This document shows positions 18,004 to 26,804 of a stretch of 46,855 nucleotides of DNA, one piece after another. The translations under genes and the position numbers were made by a program. Origin of the DNA: Flavobacterium psychrophilum (GTDB lineage: Bacteria > Bacteroidota > Bacteroidia > Flavobacteriales > Flavobacteriaceae); the NCBI GenBank assembly GCA_003243255.1, contig QFQM01000013.1, forward strand, positions 1 to 46,855, read 5' to 3'. Every line of letters begins with the position of its first letter. The stretch's first letter is position 1. Below the pieces are notes generated by a model. The model saw nothing but the letters and a program-made list of their open reading frames with translations. It was not told the DNA's origin and ran no database searches.

Positions 18004-18195
18004 ATGAAACAATCTGAAATAAAAGATCTATCTGCAGCTGAGTTACAGAGTAAACTTGGTGAATTGAGAAAAACATATGCCGACCTAAGAACTGCTCACG
18101 CTATATCTCCAATTGAGAACCCACTACAGATCAGAACTGTAAGAAGGTCTATCGCTAGAGTAGCAACTGAGTTAAGTAAAAGAGAGTTACAATAA
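18004..18195 (+). CDS. rpmC: 50S ribosomal protein L29
   Basis: L29 is a small two-helix protein beside L23 at the tunnel exit and contributes to binding of nascent-chain factors. The 63-residue sequence MKQSEIKDLSAAELQSKL, followed by LRTAHAISPIENPLQIRTVRR, gives the typical long antiparallel hairpin of helices. Length is normal. It is 13 bp after rplP and 17 bp before rpsQ, in the order expected for the S10 operon. Confidence 0.95.
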   Translation: MKQSEIKDLSAAELQSKLGELRKTYADLRTAHAISPIENPLQIRTVRRSIARVATELSKRELQ

Positions 18196-18212
18196 TTGTA
18201 GTCTGCTGAAAG

Positions 18213-18470
18213 ATGGAAAAAAGAAATTTAAGAAAAGAGAGAATTGGTGTTGTTACCAGTAATAAAATGGAGAAATCTATCGTGGTTTCCCAAACTACAA
18301 GAGTAAAACACCCATTATATGGTAAGTTCGTGTTAAAAACTAAGAAATTTGTTGCACACGACGAAACAAACGACTGTAACATTGGTGATACAGTAAGGAT
18401 CATGGAAACACGTCCTTTATCTAAGTCTAAATGTTGGAGGTTAGTTGAAATCATTGAAAGAGCTAAGTAA
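18213..18470 (+). CDS. rpsQ: 30S ribosomal protein S17
   Basis: S17 is a primary 16S rRNA binder in the 5' domain and an OB-fold protein. The 85-residue sequence has [19 protein letters not shown], the loop [19 protein letters not shown] and the C-terminal signature [20 protein letters not shown]. Length is normal for the family. It is 17 bp after rpmC and only 2 bp before rplN, so the two are probably translated in a coupled way. Confidence 0.97.
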   Translation: MEKRNLRKERIGVVTSNKMEKSIVVSQTTRVKHPLYGKFVLKTKKFVAHDETNDCNIGDTVRIMETRPLSKSKCWRLVEIIERAK

Positions 18471-18472
18471 TT

Positions 18473-18841
18473 ATGGTACAACAGGAATCAAGACTAAAAG
18501 TAGCAGACAACACAGGAGCTAAGGAAGTTTTAACTATCCGTGTTCTTGGAGGAACGAAAAGACGTTATGCCTCTGTTGGAGATAAAATTGTAGTTTCTAT
18601 TAAAGATGCAACACCAAACGGAAACGTTAAGAAAGGTGCTGTTTCGACTGCAGTTGTTGTACGTACCAAAAAAGAAGTGAGAAGAGCCGATGGTTCATAC
18701 ATCAGATTTGACGATAACGCTTGCGTATTGTTAAATGCTGCTGGTGAAATGAGGGGAACTCGTGTTTTTGGTCCGGTTGCAAGAGAACTTCGTGAAAAAC
18801 AATTCATGAAAATTGTATCATTAGCACCTGAAGTGCTTTAA
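18473..18841 (+). CDS. rplN: 50S ribosomal protein L14
   Basis: L14 lies at the interface of the 50S with L19 and is the docking site of the silencing factor RsfS. The 122-residue protein begins [19 protein letters not shown] and has [37 protein letters not shown] and [18 protein letters not shown], all family motifs. Length equals the bacterial norm. It opens the spc part of the cluster, 2 bp after rpsQ, with no promoter or terminator between. Confidence 0.97.
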
Positions 18842-18852
18842 TTATTCTAAAG

Positions 18853-19167
18853 ATGATAAAGCTAAAGATAAAATCTGGAGACACTGTAAGAGTAATTGCC
18901 GGAGACCATAAAGGTTCTGAAGGTAAAGTACTACGTGTTCTTCGTGAGAAAAACAAAGCGATCGTAGAAGGCGTTAACATGGTGTCTAAACACACTAAAC
19001 CAAGCGCTAAAAACCCACAGGGTGGTATCGTGAAGAAAGAAGCTCCTATCCACATCTCTAACATCGCTCTTGTTGATCCTAAAACTAAGGAGACTACTAA
19101 GACAGGTGTAAGAAAAGAAGGAGATAAGAACGTGAGATTTTCAAAAAAATCTAATCAAGTATTATAG
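18853..19167 (+). CDS. rplX: 50S ribosomal protein L24
   Basis: L24 is one of the two proteins that start 50S assembly, binding the 5' end of 23S rRNA. The 104-residue protein has a KOW motif near the start ([20 protein letters not shown]) and the family run [20 protein letters not shown]. It lies 11 bp after rplN. The stop TAG (19165-19167) is followed by TG and then the rplE ATG at 19170, so rplX and rplE are almost adjacent. Confidence 0.96.
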   Translation: MIKLKIKSGDTVRVIAGDHKGSEGKVLRVLREKNKAIVEGVNMVSKHTKPSAKNPQGGIVKKEAPIHISNIALVDPKTKETTKTGVRKEGDKNVRFSKKSNQVL

Positions 19168-19169
19168 TG

Positions 19170-19721
19170 ATGGCTTACATACCAAGATTAAAAGAAGAAT
19201 ATAAGAGCCGCGTAGTTGCTGCTCTTAAAGAAGAGTTCGGTTACAAAAACGTAATGCAGGTTCCTAAACTTGAGAAAATCGTTTTGAGCCGTGGAGTTGG
19301 TGCAGCTGTATCTGATAAGAAACTTATCGATTATGCAGTAGACGAGTTAACAAAAATTACCGGTCAGAAAGCTGTTTCTACCATTTCTAAAAAAGACGTT
19401 GCGTCTTTCAAACTTAGAAAAGGTATGCCGATTGGTGCTAAAGTAACTTTACGTGGAGAAAGAATGTATGAGTTCCTAGACAGGCTTATTACTTCAGCAC
19501 TTCCACGTGTAAGGGATTTTGGCGGAATCAAAGCTACAGGATTTGACGGAAGAGGTAACTATAACCTGGGTGTAACTGAGCAAATCATTTTCCCTGAAAT
19601 TGATATTGATAAAGTTAACAAAATATCAGGTTTAGATATTACATTTGTAACTTCTGCACAAACTGATAAAGAAGCGAAGTCATTATTAGCAGAATTAGGT
19701 TTACCTTTTAAAAAGAATTAA
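19170..19721 (+). CDS. rplE: 50S ribosomal protein L5
   Basis: L5 binds 5S rRNA with L18 and contacts the P-site tRNA and S13 across the subunit interface. I choose ATG 19170 ([15 protein letters not shown]), 183 residues; the GTG at 19167 would add one Met and overlap the rplX stop. Family motifs are [31 protein letters not shown] and [14 protein letters not shown], then [19 protein letters not shown]. It lies 2 bp after rplX and 3 bp before rpsN. Confidence 0.97.
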   Translation: MAYIPRLKEEYKSRVVAALKEEFGYKNVMQVPKLEKIVLSRGVGAAVSDKKLIDYAVDELTKITGQKAVSTISKKDVASFKLRKGMPIGAKVTLRGERMYEFLDRLITSALPRVRDFGGIKATGFDGRGNYNLGVTEQIIFPEIDIDKVNKISGLDITFVTSAQTDKEAKSLLAELGLPFKKN

Positions 19722-19724
19722 GTT

Positions 19725-19994
19725 ATGGCTAAAGAATCAATGAAAGCCCGTGAGGTAAAAAGAGCGGCGCTGGTAGCAAAATATGCTGAGAAAAGGAAAG
19801 CTTTATTAGAAGCTGGAGATTACGAAGGCCTTCAAAAACTACCTAAAAACGCTTCTCCGGTACGTATGCACAACCGTTGCAAACTTACAGGAAGACCAAG
19901 AGGTTACATGCGTCAGTTCGGTATTTCACGTGTAACTTTCCGTGAAATGGCTAACAATGGCTTGATACCAGGAGTTAAAAAAGCAAGCTGGTAA
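19725..19994 (+). CDS. rpsN: 30S ribosomal protein S14, zinc-free type
   Basis: S14 binds the 3' major domain of 16S rRNA in the head. The 89-residue length and the motif [20 protein letters not shown] identify the long form. Only one Cys is present, so the CxxC...CxxC zinc site of the short form is missing and the protein should not need zinc. The Met-rich start [20 protein letters not shown] is typical. It follows rplE by 3 bp; the 71-bp gap after it holds a perfect 7-bp hairpin. Confidence 0.97.
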   Translation: MAKESMKAREVKRAALVAKYAEKRKALLEAGDYEGLQKLPKNASPVRMHNRCKLTGRPRGYMRQFGISRVTFREMANNGLIPGVKKASW

Positions 19995-20021
19995 AAAACA
20001 GAATTATAAATTGGTTTCAGG

Positions 20022-20041
20022 TTCGGCCGTAACAGGCCGAA
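20022..20041 (+). promoter_or_regulatory. Intercistronic RNA hairpin before rpsH
   Basis: TTCGGCC (20022-20028) pairs with GGCCGAA (20035-20041) around the 6-base loop GTAACA. No T run follows, so it is not a terminator. It ends 24 bases before the rpsH ATG, in the longest gap of the spc section, and could be a processing or translational-control site. Confidence 0.5.
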
Positions 20042-20065
20042 AACCGTTACCGCAAATTACTAAAT

Positions 20066-20464
20066 ATGTATACAGATCCAATCGCTGATTTCTTAACAAG
20101 AATCAGGAATGCAGTTAGAGCTAACCACAAAGTGGTTGAAATCCCTGCTTCTAACCTTAAAAAAGAAATCACAAAGATTTTATTTGATCAGGGCTATATC
20201 CTTAGCTACAAATTTGATGACAACGCTGTACAAGGCACCATCAAAATTGCTCTTAAGTATGACAAAGACACTAAAGAGTCTGTAATTAAAGATATCCAAA
20301 GAATTAGTAAACCAGGTTTACGTAAATATGCAGGTGCTGATAACCTTCCAAGAATCCTTAACGGATTAGGAATAGCTATCGTTTCTACTTCAAAAGGTCT
20401 TATGACCGGTAAGCAGGCGAAACAGCTTAATGTTGGTGGTGAGGTAATTTGTTACGTATACTAA
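20066..20464 (+). CDS. rpsH: 30S ribosomal protein S8
   Basis: S8 binds helix 21 of 16S rRNA and organises the central domain; in E. coli it also represses the spc operon. The 132-residue protein has the N-terminal motif [18 protein letters not shown] and the C-terminal domain with [31 protein letters not shown] and a terminal VICYVY. It is unusually far (71 bp) from the gene before it, with a hairpin in the gap. It is 16 bp upstream of rplF. Confidence 0.97.
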   Translation: MYTDPIADFLTRIRNAVRANHKVVEIPASNLKKEITKILFDQGYILSYKFDDNAVQGTIKIALKYDKDTKESVIKDIQRISKPGLRKYAGADNLPRILNGLGIAIVSTSKGLMTGKQAKQLNVGGEVICYVY

Positions 20465-20480
20465 TAAAAAGACTTATACG

Positions 20481-21023
20481 ATGTCAAGAATAGGTAAAAA
20501 TCCAATTACAATACCTGCTGGTGTTACTGTAGAAGTAAACGGCAACGTTGTATCAGTTAAAGGTAAAAAAGGCCAGCTTACACAAGATTTCTCAGATGTT
20601 ACTGTGAAAATCGAAGAGGGTCAGGTTTTAGTTGAAAGATCTTCTGATCACAAAGATGAGAGATCTAAGCACGGTTTATACAGAGCACTTATCAACAATA
20701 TGATTGTTGGAGTGAATGAAGGTTTCACAAAAGAGCTTGAGCTTGTTGGAGTAGGTTACAGAGCATCTAACCAGGGTCAAAAACTGGATATCGCTCTAGG
20801 TTTCTCTCACAATATCGTTCTTGAGGTTGTACCTGAAGTAGTTGTTGAAACTGTATCAGAAAAGGGTAAAAACCCTATCATCAAACTAGCATCTCATGAT
20901 AAACAACTTTTAGGCCAGGTTGCTGCAAAGATCCGTTCTTTCCGTAAGCCTGAACCATACAAAGGAAAAGGTGTTAAATTTGTAGGTGAAGTACTAAGAA
21001 GAAAAGCAGGTAAATCAGCTTAA
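20481..21023 (+). CDS. rplF: 50S ribosomal protein L6
   Basis: L6 lies near the L7/L12 stalk base and the sarcin-ricin loop, at the binding site of elongation factors. The 180-residue protein has two similar domains: MSRIGKNPITIPAGVTVEV with GKKGQLTQDFSD in the first, and the C-terminal signature QVAAKIRSFRKPEPYKGKGV in the second. Length is normal. It is 16 bp after rpsH and 21 bp before rplR in standard spc order. Confidence 0.97.
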   Translation: MSRIGKNPITIPAGVTVEVNGNVVSVKGKKGQLTQDFSDVTVKIEEGQVLVERSSDHKDERSKHGLYRALINNMIVGVNEGFTKELELVGVGYRASNQGQKLDIALGFSHNIVLEVVPEVVVETVSEKGKNPIIKLASHDKQLLGQVAAKIRSFRKPEPYKGKGVKFVGEVLRRKAGKSA

Positions 21024-21044
21024 TAAATCTTAAAATCTAAGACT

Positions 21045-21395
21045 ATGTCATTAAACAAATCTGAAAGAAGACAAAGAATTAAGTTCAGGATCAGAAAGAT
21101 TGTAAGCGGAACTGCTGCTCAACCTAGACTTTCTGTATTCAGGAGCAATAAAGAGATCTATGCTCAAATCATAGACGACGTTAACGGTGTAACCCTTGCG
21201 GCTGCCTCTTCAAGAGATGCAGGTATCGCTAAAGGTACTAACATTGAAACTGCTGCAGCTGTTGGAAAAGCAATTGCAGAGAAAGCTTTAAAAGCTGGTA
21301 TTGATACTATCTCTTTCGACAGAGGTGGATACCTTTACCACGGACGTGTTAAATCATTAGCTGAAGGCGCAAGAGAAGCCGGACTAAAATTCTAA
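21045..21395 (+). CDS. rplR: 50S ribosomal protein L18
   Basis: L18 carries 5S rRNA into the 50S subunit together with L5. The 116-residue protein starts [20 protein letters not shown] (the basic 5S-binding tail), and has [20 protein letters not shown] and the signature [24 protein letters not shown] at the end. Length is normal. It is 21 bp after rplF and 6 bp before rpsE. Confidence 0.97.
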   Translation: MSLNKSERRQRIKFRIRKIVSGTAAQPRLSVFRSNKEIYAQIIDDVNGVTLAAASSRDAGIAKGTNIETAAAVGKAIAEKALKAGIDTISFDRGGYLYHGRVKSLAEGAREAGLKF

Positions 21396-21401
21396 GAAAT
21401 T

Positions 21402-21926
21402 ATGTATCATAATTATAAAAACGTAGAACTTGTAAAACCAAGCGGTCTTGAACTTAAAGATCGTCTGGTTGCTGTAAATCGTGTTACTAAAGTTACAAAG
21501 GGTGGTAGAGCTTTTGGTTTTTCTGCTATTGTAGTTGTAGGTGACGAGAATGGAGTAGTAGGTCACGGTCTTGGTAAATCTAAAGACGTTTCTGAGGCTA
21601 TTGCTAAAGCTGTTGAGGATGCAAAGAAAAGCCTTGTAAGAATTCCACTTTCAGGTCAGTCTGTGCCTCACGAGCAAAAAGGTAAATTTGGTGGTGCACG
21701 CGTACTTTTAATGCCTGCTTCTCACGGTACCGGAGTTATTGCCGGTGGTGCTGTTCGTTCAGTACTTGAGTCAGTTGGTATCCACGACGTACTATCGAAA
21801 TCTCAGGGATCATCTAACCCTCACAATGTTGTTAAAGCTACTTTTGATGCTTTACTTCAAATGAGAAGTGCTGCTACTGTTGCAAAACAGAGAGGTGTAT
21901 CATTAGAAAAAGTATTCAAAGGATAA
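21402..21926 (+). CDS. rpsE: 30S ribosomal protein S5
   Basis: S5 lies at the mRNA entry with S3 and S4 and affects decoding accuracy. The 174-residue protein has the dsRBD-like N-terminal domain ([40 protein letters not shown]) and the C-terminal domain ([38 protein letters not shown]). The spectinomycin-binding loop [10 protein letters not shown] looks wild type. I start at ATG 21402 ([11 protein letters not shown]), 6 bp after the rplR stop. Confidence 0.97.
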   Translation: MYHNYKNVELVKPSGLELKDRLVAVNRVTKVTKGGRAFGFSAIVVVGDENGVVGHGLGKSKDVSEAIAKAVEDAKKSLVRIPLSGQSVPHEQKGKFGGARVLLMPASHGTGVIAGGAVRSVLESVGIHDVLSKSQGSSNPHNVVKATFDALLQMRSAATVAKQRGVSLEKVFKG

Positions 21927-21940
21927 TTCACAAGGAAATC

Positions 21941-22123
21941 ATGGGAAAAATAAAAGTAAAACAAGTAAAGAGCAAAATCAACTGTCCTGAAACTCAAAAA
22001 AGGACTCTTGAGTCGCTTGGCCTTCGTAAACTAGGTCAGGTTGTTGAGCACGATGCAACTCCTGCTATCCTTGGAATGGTAAATAAAGTTAAACACTTAG
22101 TTTCTGTAGAAGAAGCTAACTAA
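21941..22123 (+). CDS. rpmD: 50S ribosomal protein L30
   Basis: L30 is a small 23S-binding protein found in many but not all bacteria. The 60-residue sequence MGKIKVKQVKSKINCPETQK followed by RTLESLGLRKLGQVVEHDAT and GMVNKVKHLV matches the family across its whole length. It lies 14 bp after rpsE and 12 bp before rplO, the conserved position. Confidence 0.96.
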   Translation: MGKIKVKQVKSKINCPETQKRTLESLGLRKLGQVVEHDATPAILGMVNKVKHLVSVEEAN

Positions 22124-22135
22124 CAAAATACACTC

Positions 22136-22588
22136 ATGGATTTAAGTAACTTACAACCTGCAGAAGGTTCAGTTCACAATAAAAACAAAAGAGTAGGTAG
22201 AGGAGAAGGTTCTGGAAAAGGTGGTACTGCTGCACGTGGTCACAAAGGAGCTAAATCTCGCTCTGGTTATTCTAAGAAAATAGGTTTTGAGGGTGGTCAG
22301 ATGCCATTACAAAGACGTGTTCCTAAGTTTGGTTTCAAAAACATCAACCGTAAGGAATACGAAGGTGTAAACCTTGACACGCTTCAGGCTCTGGTAGATA
22401 ACGGAATCGTTACTGATACTGTAGATTTTGCAGTACTGGTTGAGAATCGCTTAGCTACTAAAAATGAAATGGTAAAGATATTAGGAAGAGGAGAGCTTAA
22501 AGCAAAACTAAAAGTAACTGCTCACAAATTTACTGCTACTGCTAAGGCTGCTATCGAAGCTGCTGGTGGAGAAGCTGTAACTTTATAA
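22136..22588 (+). CDS. rplO: 50S ribosomal protein L15
   Basis: L15 is a late-assembly 23S-binding protein. The 150-residue protein has the Gly/Arg-rich extended N-terminal arm that threads into rRNA (VGRGEGSGKGGTAARGHKGA, then FEGGQMPLQRRVPKFGF) and a globular C-terminal half with VKILGRGELKAKLKVTAHKF. It is 12 bp after rpmD and 14 bp before secY, the order conserved in nearly all bacteria. Confidence 0.97.
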   Translation: MDLSNLQPAEGSVHNKNKRVGRGEGSGKGGTAARGHKGAKSRSGYSKKIGFEGGQMPLQRRVPKFGFKNINRKEYEGVNLDTLQALVDNGIVTDTVDFAVLVENRLATKNEMVKILGRGELKAKLKVTAHKFTATAKAAIEAAGGEAVTL

Positions 22589-22602
22589 TCTTTATAATTC
22601 AT

Positions 22603-23946
22603 ATGAAGAAATTTTTCGAAGCGTTTGCCAATGTCTGGAAAATAGAAGAACTAAAAAACAGAATTTTAGTTACTTTGGGATTGTTACTAGTGTACCGTTT
22701 TGGTGCACATGTAACGCTACCCGGTATTGATGCTACACAATTGAACAAATTAACAGATCAAACCCAGGGAGGTATTGGCTGGCTTATCGATGTATTTACA
22801 GGTGGTGCGTTTTCGCAGGCATCTGTATTTGCATTGGGTATCATGCCTTACATTTCTGCTTCGATTGTTGTACAGCTAATGGGTATTGCTATACCTTACC
22901 TTCAGAAACTGCAAAAAGAAGGAGAGAGCGGAAGAAAGAAAATCAACCAGATTACGCGTTGGTTAACTATCCTTATCACTCTTGTTCAGGGGCCTGGTTA
23001 TATTTATAACCTTTACAGAACCCTTCCTGCTGAAGCATTCATGATGCCTTCTACATCTTTTGCGTTTCTTTTCTCTTCTGTTGTTATTCTTGCTACAGGT
23101 ACCATCTTCGCGATGTGGCTTGGTGAGAAGATTACAGATAAAGGAATCGGTAATGGTATATCACTATTAATATTAGTAGGTATTATCGCAAGGATGCCGC
23201 AGGCTTTCATTCAGGAATTTACTTCGGTAGTTACTGAAAACAACGGTGGTCCTTTGAAATTACTTCTTGAGGTTGCTGTATGGTTAATGATCATCATCGC
23301 TTGTATCCTTATGGTAATGGCGGTGAGAAAAATACCAGTACAGTATGCAAGACGTACAGCATCTGGCGATTTTGAACAGGATATGCTAGGCGGAAACAGG
23401 CAATGGATACCGTTAAAGCTAAACGCTTCGGGAGTTATGCCTATAATCTTCGCTCAGGCTATTATGTTCATACCTGCAGCATTAGCGGGACTTTCCAAGT
23501 CTGATGCGGCTCAAACCATCACTTCTCAATTCCAGAATGTGTTCGGTTTAGCGTACAATGTAGTTTTTGCTTTATTAATTATAATTTTTACGTACTTTTA
23601 CACCGCGATTACGGTGCCTACTAATAAGATGGCCGACGACCTTAAGAGAAGTGGTGGTTTTATACCTGGTGTTAGACCTGGTGTTGAAACCGGAGACTAC
23701 CTTGATAAGATCATGTCGTTGATCACTTTCCCTGGCTCATTGTTCTTAGCGCTATTGGCTGTGTTCCCGGCTATAGTGTTTAACTTTGGAGTTCAGCAGC
23801 AGTGGGCGTTATTTTATGGTGGTACATCGCTATTAATTATGGTCGGGGTTGCGATCGATACTATTCAGCAGATAAATTCTTATCTATTGAATAAGCATTA
23901 TGATGGTTTGATGAAAAGTGGTAAGAATAGAAAAGCAGTAGCTTAA
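22603..23946 (+). CDS. secY: Protein translocase subunit SecY
   Basis: SecY is the channel of the Sec translocon in the inner membrane, moving signal-peptide proteins outward and inserting membrane proteins. The 447-residue protein has ten hydrophobic segments. Family signatures include [14 protein letters not shown] (TM2), [18 protein letters not shown] after it, [14 protein letters not shown], and the cytoplasmic loop before TM9 with FIPGVRPG. The C-terminal tail is basic (SGKNRKAVA). It is needed by the exported SusC, lipoproteins and T9SS cargo seen elsewhere in this window. It is 8 bp before infA. Confidence 0.97.
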   Translation: MKKFFEAFANVWKIEELKNRILVTLGLLLVYRFGAHVTLPGIDATQLNKLTDQTQGGIGWLIDVFTGGAFSQASVFALGIMPYISASIVVQLMGIAIPYLQKLQKEGESGRKKINQITRWLTILITLVQGPGYIYNLYRTLPAEAFMMPSTSFAFLFSSVVILATGTIFAMWLGEKITDKGIGNGISLLILVGIIARMPQAFIQEFTSVVTENNGGPLKLLLEVAVWLMIIIACILMVMAVRKIPVQYARRTASGDFEQDMLGGNRQWIPLKLNASGVMPIIFAQAIMFIPAALAGLSKSDAAQTITSQFQNVFGLAYNVVFALLIIIFTYFYTAITVPTNKMADDLKRSGGFIPGVRPGVETGDYLDKIMSLITFPGSLFLALLAVFPAIVFNFGVQQQWALFYGGTSLLIMVGVAIDTIQQINSYLLNKHYDGLMKSGKNRKAVA

Positions 23947-23954
23947 CAATTTTT

Positions 23955-24170
23955 ATGGCAAAACAATCAGCAATAGAACAGGACGGATCCATAATTGAGG
24001 CACTATCAAATGCCATGTTCCGTGTTGAATTAGAAAACGGACACGTAGTAATTGCTCACATTTCAGGAAAGATGCGTATGCACTACATCAAGTTGCTTCC
24101 GGGTGACAAGGTGAAACTGGAAATGAGCCCTTATGATTTGTCCAAAGCAAGAATTACTTATAGATACTAA
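23955..24170 (+). CDS. infA: Translation initiation factor IF-1
   Basis: IF-1 is an OB-fold protein that covers the 30S A site during initiation and helps IF-2 and IF-3. The 71-residue sequence has every family landmark: [40 protein letters not shown] and [20 protein letters not shown], ending in TYRY. It is 8 bp after secY and 12 bp before rpmJ, the common spc-alpha junction. Confidence 0.98.
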   Translation: MAKQSAIEQDGSIIEALSNAMFRVELENGHVVIAHISGKMRMHYIKLLPGDKVKLEMSPYDLSKARITYRY

Positions 24171-24182
24171 AGCTATTATAAA

Positions 24183-24299
24183 ATGAAAGTAAGAGCATCA
24201 GTTAAGAAAAGAAGTGCCGAGTGCATCATTGTGCGTAGAAAAGGCAGATTATATGTTATTAACAAAAAGAATCCTAGATTTAAACAAAGACAAGGATAA
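24183..24299 (+). CDS. rpmJ: 50S ribosomal protein L36, zinc-free type
   Basis: A 38-residue protein, [20 protein letters not shown] followed by [19 protein letters not shown]36 is the smallest 50S protein and binds near helix 97 of 23S rRNA. The zinc-ribbon ligands of the usual form (Cys11, Cys14, Cys27, His33) are Ser11, Cys14, Asn27 and Phe33, so this copy cannot bind zinc. It lies 12 bp after infA and 2 bp before rpsM. The gene is easily missed because it is so short. Confidence 0.95.
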
Positions 24300-24301
24300 T
24301 T

Positions 24302-24676
24302 ATGGCAAGAATTGCAGGGGTAGACATACCTAAAAACAAAAGAGGAGTTATTGCTTTAACTTATATCTTCGGAATTGGTAGAAGCAGGGCTGAAGAGATA
24401 CTGGCAAAAGCTAACGTTAGCGAAGATAAAAAAGTTCAGGATTGGAATGATGATGAGATCAGCGCAATTCGTGAGGCTGTTTCTTACTTCAAAATCGAAG
24501 GTGAGCTTCGTTCTGAGATTTCATTAAACATCAAACGTTTAATGGATATCGGATGCTACAGAGGTATCCGTCACAGAGCTGGTCTTCCACTACGTGGTCA
24601 ACGTACTAAGAACAACTCAAGAACTAGAAAAGGTAAGAGAAAAACTGTTGCTAACAAGAAAAAAGCAACTAAATAA
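24302..24676 (+). CDS. rpsM: 30S ribosomal protein S13
   Basis: S13 sits on top of the 30S head and bridges to L5 and the P-site tRNA. The 124-residue protein begins [20 protein letters not shown] and has [18 protein letters not shown] (helix-hairpin-helix), [20 protein letters not shown] and a basic C-terminal tail ending KKKATK that reaches tRNA. It is 2 bp after rpmJ and 8 bp before rpsK, at the start of the alpha section. In E. coli the S4 binding site is before this gene, but here the gap has no room for it. Confidence 0.97.
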   Translation: MARIAGVDIPKNKRGVIALTYIFGIGRSRAEEILAKANVSEDKKVQDWNDDEISAIREAVSYFKIEGELRSEISLNIKRLMDIGCYRGIRHRAGLPLRGQRTKNNSRTRKGKRKTVANKKKATK

Positions 24677-24684
24677 TAAGTAGT

Positions 24685-25068
24685 ATGGCTAAAGCGAATA
24701 CAAAAAAACGTAAAGTTATTGTAGAATCTACAGGTGAAGCTCATATCAGTGCTACTTTCAATAACATCATCATTTCTTTGACTAACAAAAAAGGTGAAGT
24801 TATTTCTTGGTCATCTGCAGGTAAAATGGGCTTCAGAGGTTCTAAAAAGAACACTCCGTATGCAGCTCAGATGGCAGCAGAAGATTGTAGTAAAGTAGCT
24901 CTTGAGGCTGGTCTTAAGAAAGTGAAAGTTTACGTTAAGGGTCCTGGAAATGGTAGAGAATCTGCTATCAGGTCTCTTCACAATGGAGGAATTGAAGTTA
25001 CAGAAATCGTTGACGTAACTCCACTACCACACAATGGTTGTCGCCCTCCAAAAAGAAGAAGAGTATAA
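24685..25068 (+). CDS. rpsK: 30S ribosomal protein S11
   Basis: S11 is in the platform of the 30S near the mRNA exit. The 127-residue protein has the family features [60 protein letters not shown] and the terminal [15 protein letters not shown]. The Asn in PHNGC is the site of isoaspartate formation described for E. coli S11. It is 8 bp after rpsM; an 84-bp gap with a structured element separates it from rpsD. Confidence 0.97.
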   Translation: MAKANTKKRKVIVESTGEAHISATFNNIIISLTNKKGEVISWSSAGKMGFRGSKKNTPYAAQMAAEDCSKVALEAGLKKVKVYVKGPGNGRESAIRSLHNGGIEVTEIVDVTPLPHNGCRPPKRRRV

Positions 25069-25085
25069 TTTTATAGTATAATCAG

Positions 25086-25137
25086 AACAGGAACAAGGAT
25101 TATCGGAGGATACGACCTGAATTCATAATCCCCTGTT
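25086..25137 (+). promoter_or_regulatory. Structured RNA element before rpsD, candidate S4 autoregulatory site
   Basis: Outer stem AACAGG (25086-25091) with CCTGTT (25132-25137); five unpaired bases on the 5' side only (25092-25096, AACAA); inner stem GGATTAT (25097-25103) with ATAATCC (25125-25131), directly stacked on the outer 3' strand; 21-base apical loop 25104-25124, inside which AGG (25107-25109) can pair with CCT (25116-25118). All 13 stem pairs are Watson-Crick. No T run follows. It ends 15 bases before the rpsD ATG, so it could control initiation. Confidence 0.65.
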
Positions 25138-25152
25138 TATTAATTTTTAGAA

Positions 25153-25758
25153 ATGGCAAGATATACTGGTCCAAAAACTAAAATCGCCCGTAAATTTGGT
25201 GAGGCGATCTTCGGAGATGATAAAGCCTTCGAAAAAAGAAATTACCCTCCAGGGCAACATGGTTTAGCCAAAAAGAGAGGTAAAAAATCTGAATATGCTG
25301 TTCAGCTAATGGAAAAGCAAAAAGCTAAGTACACTTACGGAGTTCTTGAAAAACAATTCAGAAACCTGTATGAAAAAGCTGCTGCATCTAAAGGTGTAAC
25401 TGGTGAGATCCTACTACAACTTTGTGAAGCCAGACTTGACAACGTAGTATTCAGGATGGGTATTGCTCCTTCAAGAAGGGCTGCAAGACAAATCGTTTCT
25501 CACAGACACATTACGGTAAACGGTGAATTGGTAAACATTCCATCTTATCACCTAAAAGCCGGAGATAAAGTTGCTGTACGCGAGAAATCAAAATCTCTTG
25601 ATGCAATCGAGCGTTCTTTATCTAATTCTGCTCACGTGTATGAGTGGATCACTTGGAACAACGATACTAAAGAAGGTACTTTTGTTTCAGTACCTGCCAG
25701 GATTCAAATCCCGGAAAACATCAAAGAACAACTAATCGTAGAGTTGTATAACAAATAA
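25153..25758 (+). CDS. rpsD: 30S ribosomal protein S4
   Basis: S4 starts 30S assembly by binding the five-way junction of 16S rRNA, and in several bacteria it represses its own synthesis. The 201-residue protein starts [20 protein letters not shown] and has [20 protein letters not shown] and the S4 RNA-binding fold [38 protein letters not shown]. The zinc-binding Cys cluster that some S4 proteins carry in the N-terminal 35 residues is absent. The structured element directly before it is a candidate feedback site. It is 21 bp before the rpoA ATG. Confidence 0.97.
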   Translation: MARYTGPKTKIARKFGEAIFGDDKAFEKRNYPPGQHGLAKKRGKKSEYAVQLMEKQKAKYTYGVLEKQFRNLYEKAAASKGVTGEILLQLCEARLDNVVFRMGIAPSRRAARQIVSHRHITVNGELVNIPSYHLKAGDKVAVREKSKSLDAIERSLSNSAHVYEWITWNNDTKEGTFVSVPARIQIPENIKEQLIVELYNK

Positions 25759-25779
25759 TAATTGACATTAGTCGAAAAT

Positions 25780-26772
25780 ATGGCAATATTTAATTTTCAA
25801 AAGCCCGATAAAGTTATCATGATCGATTCTACCGATTTCCAAGGTAAATTTGAATTTAGACCTTTGGAACCGGGATATGGACTGACAGTTGGTAACGCAC
25901 TTAGAAGAGTTTTGCTTTCTTCATTAGAAGGTTATGCAATTACTTCAGTTCGAATTGAAGGAGTTGACCATGAGTTCTCTACAATAGCAGGGGTAGTTGA
26001 AGATGTAACTGAAATAATCCTGAACCTTAAACAAGTTCGTTTCAAACGTCAGATTGAAGATATTGACAACGAATCAGTTTCTATTTCTTTCACAGGAAAA
26101 GACCAGCTTACAGCTGGCGATTTCCAGAAATTTATTTCAGGATTCCAGGTATTAAACCCTGATTTTGTTATCTGTAACATGGATAGCAAAATTAACATCA
26201 ACCTTGAGCTTACTATTGAGAAAGGTAGAGGTTATGTGCCTGCAGAAGAGAACAAAAAGCAAAATGCAGCAATAGGAACTATTTTTACTGATTCAATCTT
26301 TACTCCGGTAAAGAATGTTAAGTATGCAATAGAAAACTTCCGTGTTGAGCAAAAAACTGACTACGAAAAGCTGGTTTTTGAAATCATCACTGATGGTTCT
26401 ATTCATCCTAAAGAAGCGCTTACTGAGGCAGCAAAAACACTGATTCACCACTTTATGCTGTTCTCTGATGAAAGAATAACACTTGAGGCCGATGAAATTG
26501 CACAAACAGAATCATATGACGAAGAGTCATTACATATGAGACAGTTACTTAAAACTAAGCTTGTTGATATGGATCTTTCTGTAAGAGCATTAAATTGTTT
26601 AAAAGCGGCTGAAGTTGATACGTTAGGCGACTTGGTATCGTTCAACAAAAATGACTTAATGAAATTCCGTAATTTTGGTAAGAAATCGTTAACTGAGCTT
26701 GATGAGCTTGTTGCTTCTAAAAATTTACACTTCGGAATGGACTTAACGAAATATAAATTAGATAAAGAATAA
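25780..26772 (+). CDS. rpoA: RNA polymerase subunit alpha
   Basis: Alpha dimerises to start assembly of RNA polymerase and contacts activators and UP-elements through its C-terminal domain. I start at ATG 25780 ([20 protein letters not shown]), 330 residues; a TTG at 25762 would add six residues without family support. The NTD shows [20 protein letters not shown] (the dimer/assembly signature) and the CTD shows [19 protein letters not shown] and [19 protein letters not shown] (helix-hairpin-helix DNA contact). This CTD is the likely target of activation by the LytTR regulator encoded downstream. It is 32 bp before rplQ. Confidence 0.97.
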   Translation: MAIFNFQKPDKVIMIDSTDFQGKFEFRPLEPGYGLTVGNALRRVLLSSLEGYAITSVRIEGVDHEFSTIAGVVEDVTEIILNLKQVRFKRQIEDIDNESVSISFTGKDQLTAGDFQKFISGFQVLNPDFVICNMDSKININLELTIEKGRGYVPAEENKKQNAAIGTIFTDSIFTPVKNVKYAIENFRVEQKTDYEKLVFEIITDGSIHPKEALTEAAKTLIHHFMLFSDERITLEADEIAQTESYDEESLHMRQLLKTKLVDMDLSVRALNCLKAAEVDTLGDLVSFNKNDLMKFRNFGKKSLTELDELVASKNLHFGMDLTKYKLDKE

Positions 26773-26804
26773 TCTGAACCCTCTGGGTTTAAATTACAAC
26801 AGCA

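Noticed and set aside
25762..25779. TTG start for RpoA
   Set aside because: The added residues TLVEN have no counterpart in the family; [11 protein letters not shown] at 25780 is the usual start.
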